The translations under genes were made by a program, and so were the position numbers. Shown here piece after piece: positions 4,924 to 6,076 of a DNA stretch of 6,076 nucleotides. The stretch lies in contig JAUUZX010000108.1 of the NCBI GenBank assembly GCA_030592025.1, positions 1 to 6,076 of the forward strand, given 5' to 3'. Within the stretch, counting starts at the first letter, position 1. Every line of letters begins with the position of its first letter. The notes below the pieces were generated by a model that was given only the letters and a program-made list of their open reading frames with translations, had not been told where the DNA came from and searched no databases. Source of the stretch: a bacterium (GTDB lineage Bacteria > Krumholzibacteriota > Krumholzibacteria > LZORAL124-64-63).

Positions 4924-6076
4924 AAGCCGCGATGGCGGCGACCACGGGGGCACCGGCATCGCATAGGTTCACGATCTGTCGCTGGCCTACGTCCTCCAGG
5001 GCGTGCAGGCCGGGCGTACGGGTCAAGGAAGCCTGCACACCACCGAGATAGAGCAGGCTGCGGGTGAGCTGGATCTGTTCGGGGACGATGGGATCGACGG
5101 TGCCGCTGAAATTCACGGGGAAGCCGCCGTTCACCAGAAAGAAGCTGCCGGCGCCGCGGGACACGCGGTACAGGCTGAAGCAGGGGTGGTTCCAGCGGCG
5201 TCCCTCCGGGTCGAGCGCCGGCGAACCGTCAGCGTGCCAGTGGGCGGGGTCGCCCAGGCACTCGGCGCCGCGGCGCAGGTTCCAGGCGCGGAACTCGACG
5301 TCCGCGGACGAGGCGCTGATCAGGAGCGCGCCCTCGCCGATGTGTTCGTAGTCGTCTTCGTCGAGCACGGGCAGGCCCGTGCAACCGACGACGATGCCGC
5401 CCCGTCGCAGCCCTGCGCGCAGGTCCCGCCCAACGACGAAACCGTCACAACGGGCCGCGGCCAAACGCAGTTCGTCATGGTCGTGGATCGTGACCACATG
5501 GCCGGTTTCCCGCAGCTCGGCGGCCACGGCGGCGCCGATGGCCCCGTAGCCGATCACCAGGGCGCTGCGGCCCGTGTCGAGGCCGGCGGCCGCGAGGCCG
5601 TCCAGCTTGCGTTTCAATTCGGTCACAACCGAAGTCGCGATCAGGGGCGACTCGTACTCGAGCTTCGCCCAGGACTCGGCCACGTTCACCACCGGTACCT
5701 GCAGGTCCAGATCGGCGATGGTGCGGATGCCACAGCGCGTCTGCTCCACGCAGGTGAAGTGGCGGCGCACGGCGTCGTAGCGGCGGTCGTGCAGCAGCCG
5801 GATGGCTCGGCCGCCGTCGTCGATCAGCAGCACGCGGCCCTGTTCGCTGCGGGCCGCGGCGCGGTCCAGGATGGTCACGATGCGCCGGTCCATCATGGCG
5901 TCGTTCTCGCAGTCGGTCGGCTGGTCGTCGCTGTCCGGGTGCACCAGGAAGCCCAGTTCCCGGCGCAGCAAGCTCGCCACGCGCGGATTGGTGGAGTAGG
6001 GCTTGCCCAGCAGGAAGACGTTGCGCGGAGCGACCCGGCCGGCCGTCAACCGCTGCACCAGGGAGGCGGTGGAGCC
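4922..6076 (-). CDS. S-adenosylhomocysteine hydrolase-like NAD-binding protein, 5' end beyond the window
   Basis: The frame is open to the right edge, so the N-terminus is missing; a GTG at 6058 is in frame but has no special claim as the start. At least 384 codons are present. Counting from that GTG, the protein follows adenosylhomocysteinase block by block. 'LLIDDGGRAI' (77-86) matches ILDDGGDLT. 'CVEQTRCGIRTI' (103-114) matches the SEETTTGVH block. 'VPVVNVAESWAKLEYES' (121-137) matches the PAINVNDSVTKSKFDN block. 'VIGYGAIGAAVAAELR' (168-183) is the Rossmann GxGxxG loop for NAD. 'IVVGCTGLPVLDEDDYEHI' (222-240) matches VTTTGxxDII. 'NGGFPVNFSG' (310-319) matches the C-terminal EGRLVNLG block. 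Several functional residues differ from human AHCY as I recall it: E156 becomes Gln, D190 Glu, C195 Ala, and H301 in GHFD becomes Ser in 'SSAD'. The aligned Lys186 is kept. It may bind NAD and a nucleoside-like ligand without hydrolysing SAH. The gene ends 12 bases before the acyltransferase start. Confidence 0.8.
   Translation of the reverse strand, partial: GSTASLVQRLTAGRVAPRNVFLLGKPYSTNPRVASLLRRELGFLVHPDSDDQPTDCENDAMMDRRIVTILDRAAARSEQGRVLLIDDGGRAIRLLHDRRYDAVRRHFTCVEQTRCGIRTIADLDLQVPVVNVAESWAKLEYESPLIATSVVTELKRKLDGLAAAGLDTGRSALVIGYGAIGAAVAAELRETGHVVTIHDHDELRLAAARCDGFVVGRDLRAGLRRGGIVVGCTGLPVLDEDDYEHIGEGALLISASSADVEFRAWNLRRGAECLGDPAHWHADGSPALDPEGRRWNHPCFSLYRVSRGAGSFFLVNGGFPVNFSGTVDPIVPEQIQLTRSLLYLGGVQASLTRTPGLHALEDVGQRQIVNLCDAGAPVVAAIAA

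Overview
The window holds five protein genes, all on the minus strand, packed with gaps of only 12 to 52 bases. It reads as one transcription unit running from base 6076 down to base 1. In transcription order: a 5'-truncated S-adenosylhomocysteine hydrolase-like NAD-binding protein, a PlsC/hemolysin-type lysophospholipid acyltransferase, an ECF-like RNA polymerase sigma factor, a single-pass membrane protein that looks like its anti-sigma factor, and a large secreted multidomain protein that runs off the left edge without a stop. No RNA gene, mobile element, CRISPR array or long repeat was seen, and no stretch over 300 bases lacks a gene.

The DNA is GC-rich, with strong G/C preference at third codon positions, which produces many long antisense shadow frames. 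The secreted protein combines paired beta-sandwich-like modules that end in a 'DN(L/V)RV' strand, a 'DSIVCTV...LHYLIK' segment and a following 'GDVLHYYI' segment. From memory, this architecture is typical of high-GC, Gram-negative, mostly uncultured bacteria of the FCB/Eisenbacteria/Krumholzibacteria kind. That placement is an inference from protein style, not a phylogenetic result.

Right part (4085-6076): the hydrolase-like gene and the acyltransferase gene are tightly coupled, because the acyltransferase Shine-Dalgarno sequence overlaps the upstream stop codon. The hydrolase-like protein keeps the fold signatures of adenosylhomocysteinase (DDGG, GYGxxG, VNF near the C-terminus), but several positions matching catalytic or substrate-binding residues are changed. 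It may therefore do something else.

Middle part (2585-4084): the sigma factor is followed 34 bases later by a protein with an anti-sigma-like N-terminal domain, a basic juxtamembrane segment, one transmembrane helix and an extracytoplasmic C-terminal domain. The N-terminal domain aligns with zinc-binding anti-sigma domains, but all three HxxxCxxC ligand positions are replaced.

Left part (1-2532): the secreted protein starts 52 bases after the anti-sigma gene and stays open for 844 codons to the window edge. The simplest reading is an envelope-linked sigma/anti-sigma pair cotranscribed with, and perhaps controlling, a large exported protein. The two upstream genes may be independent housekeeping passengers or may link phospholipid modification to the same response.
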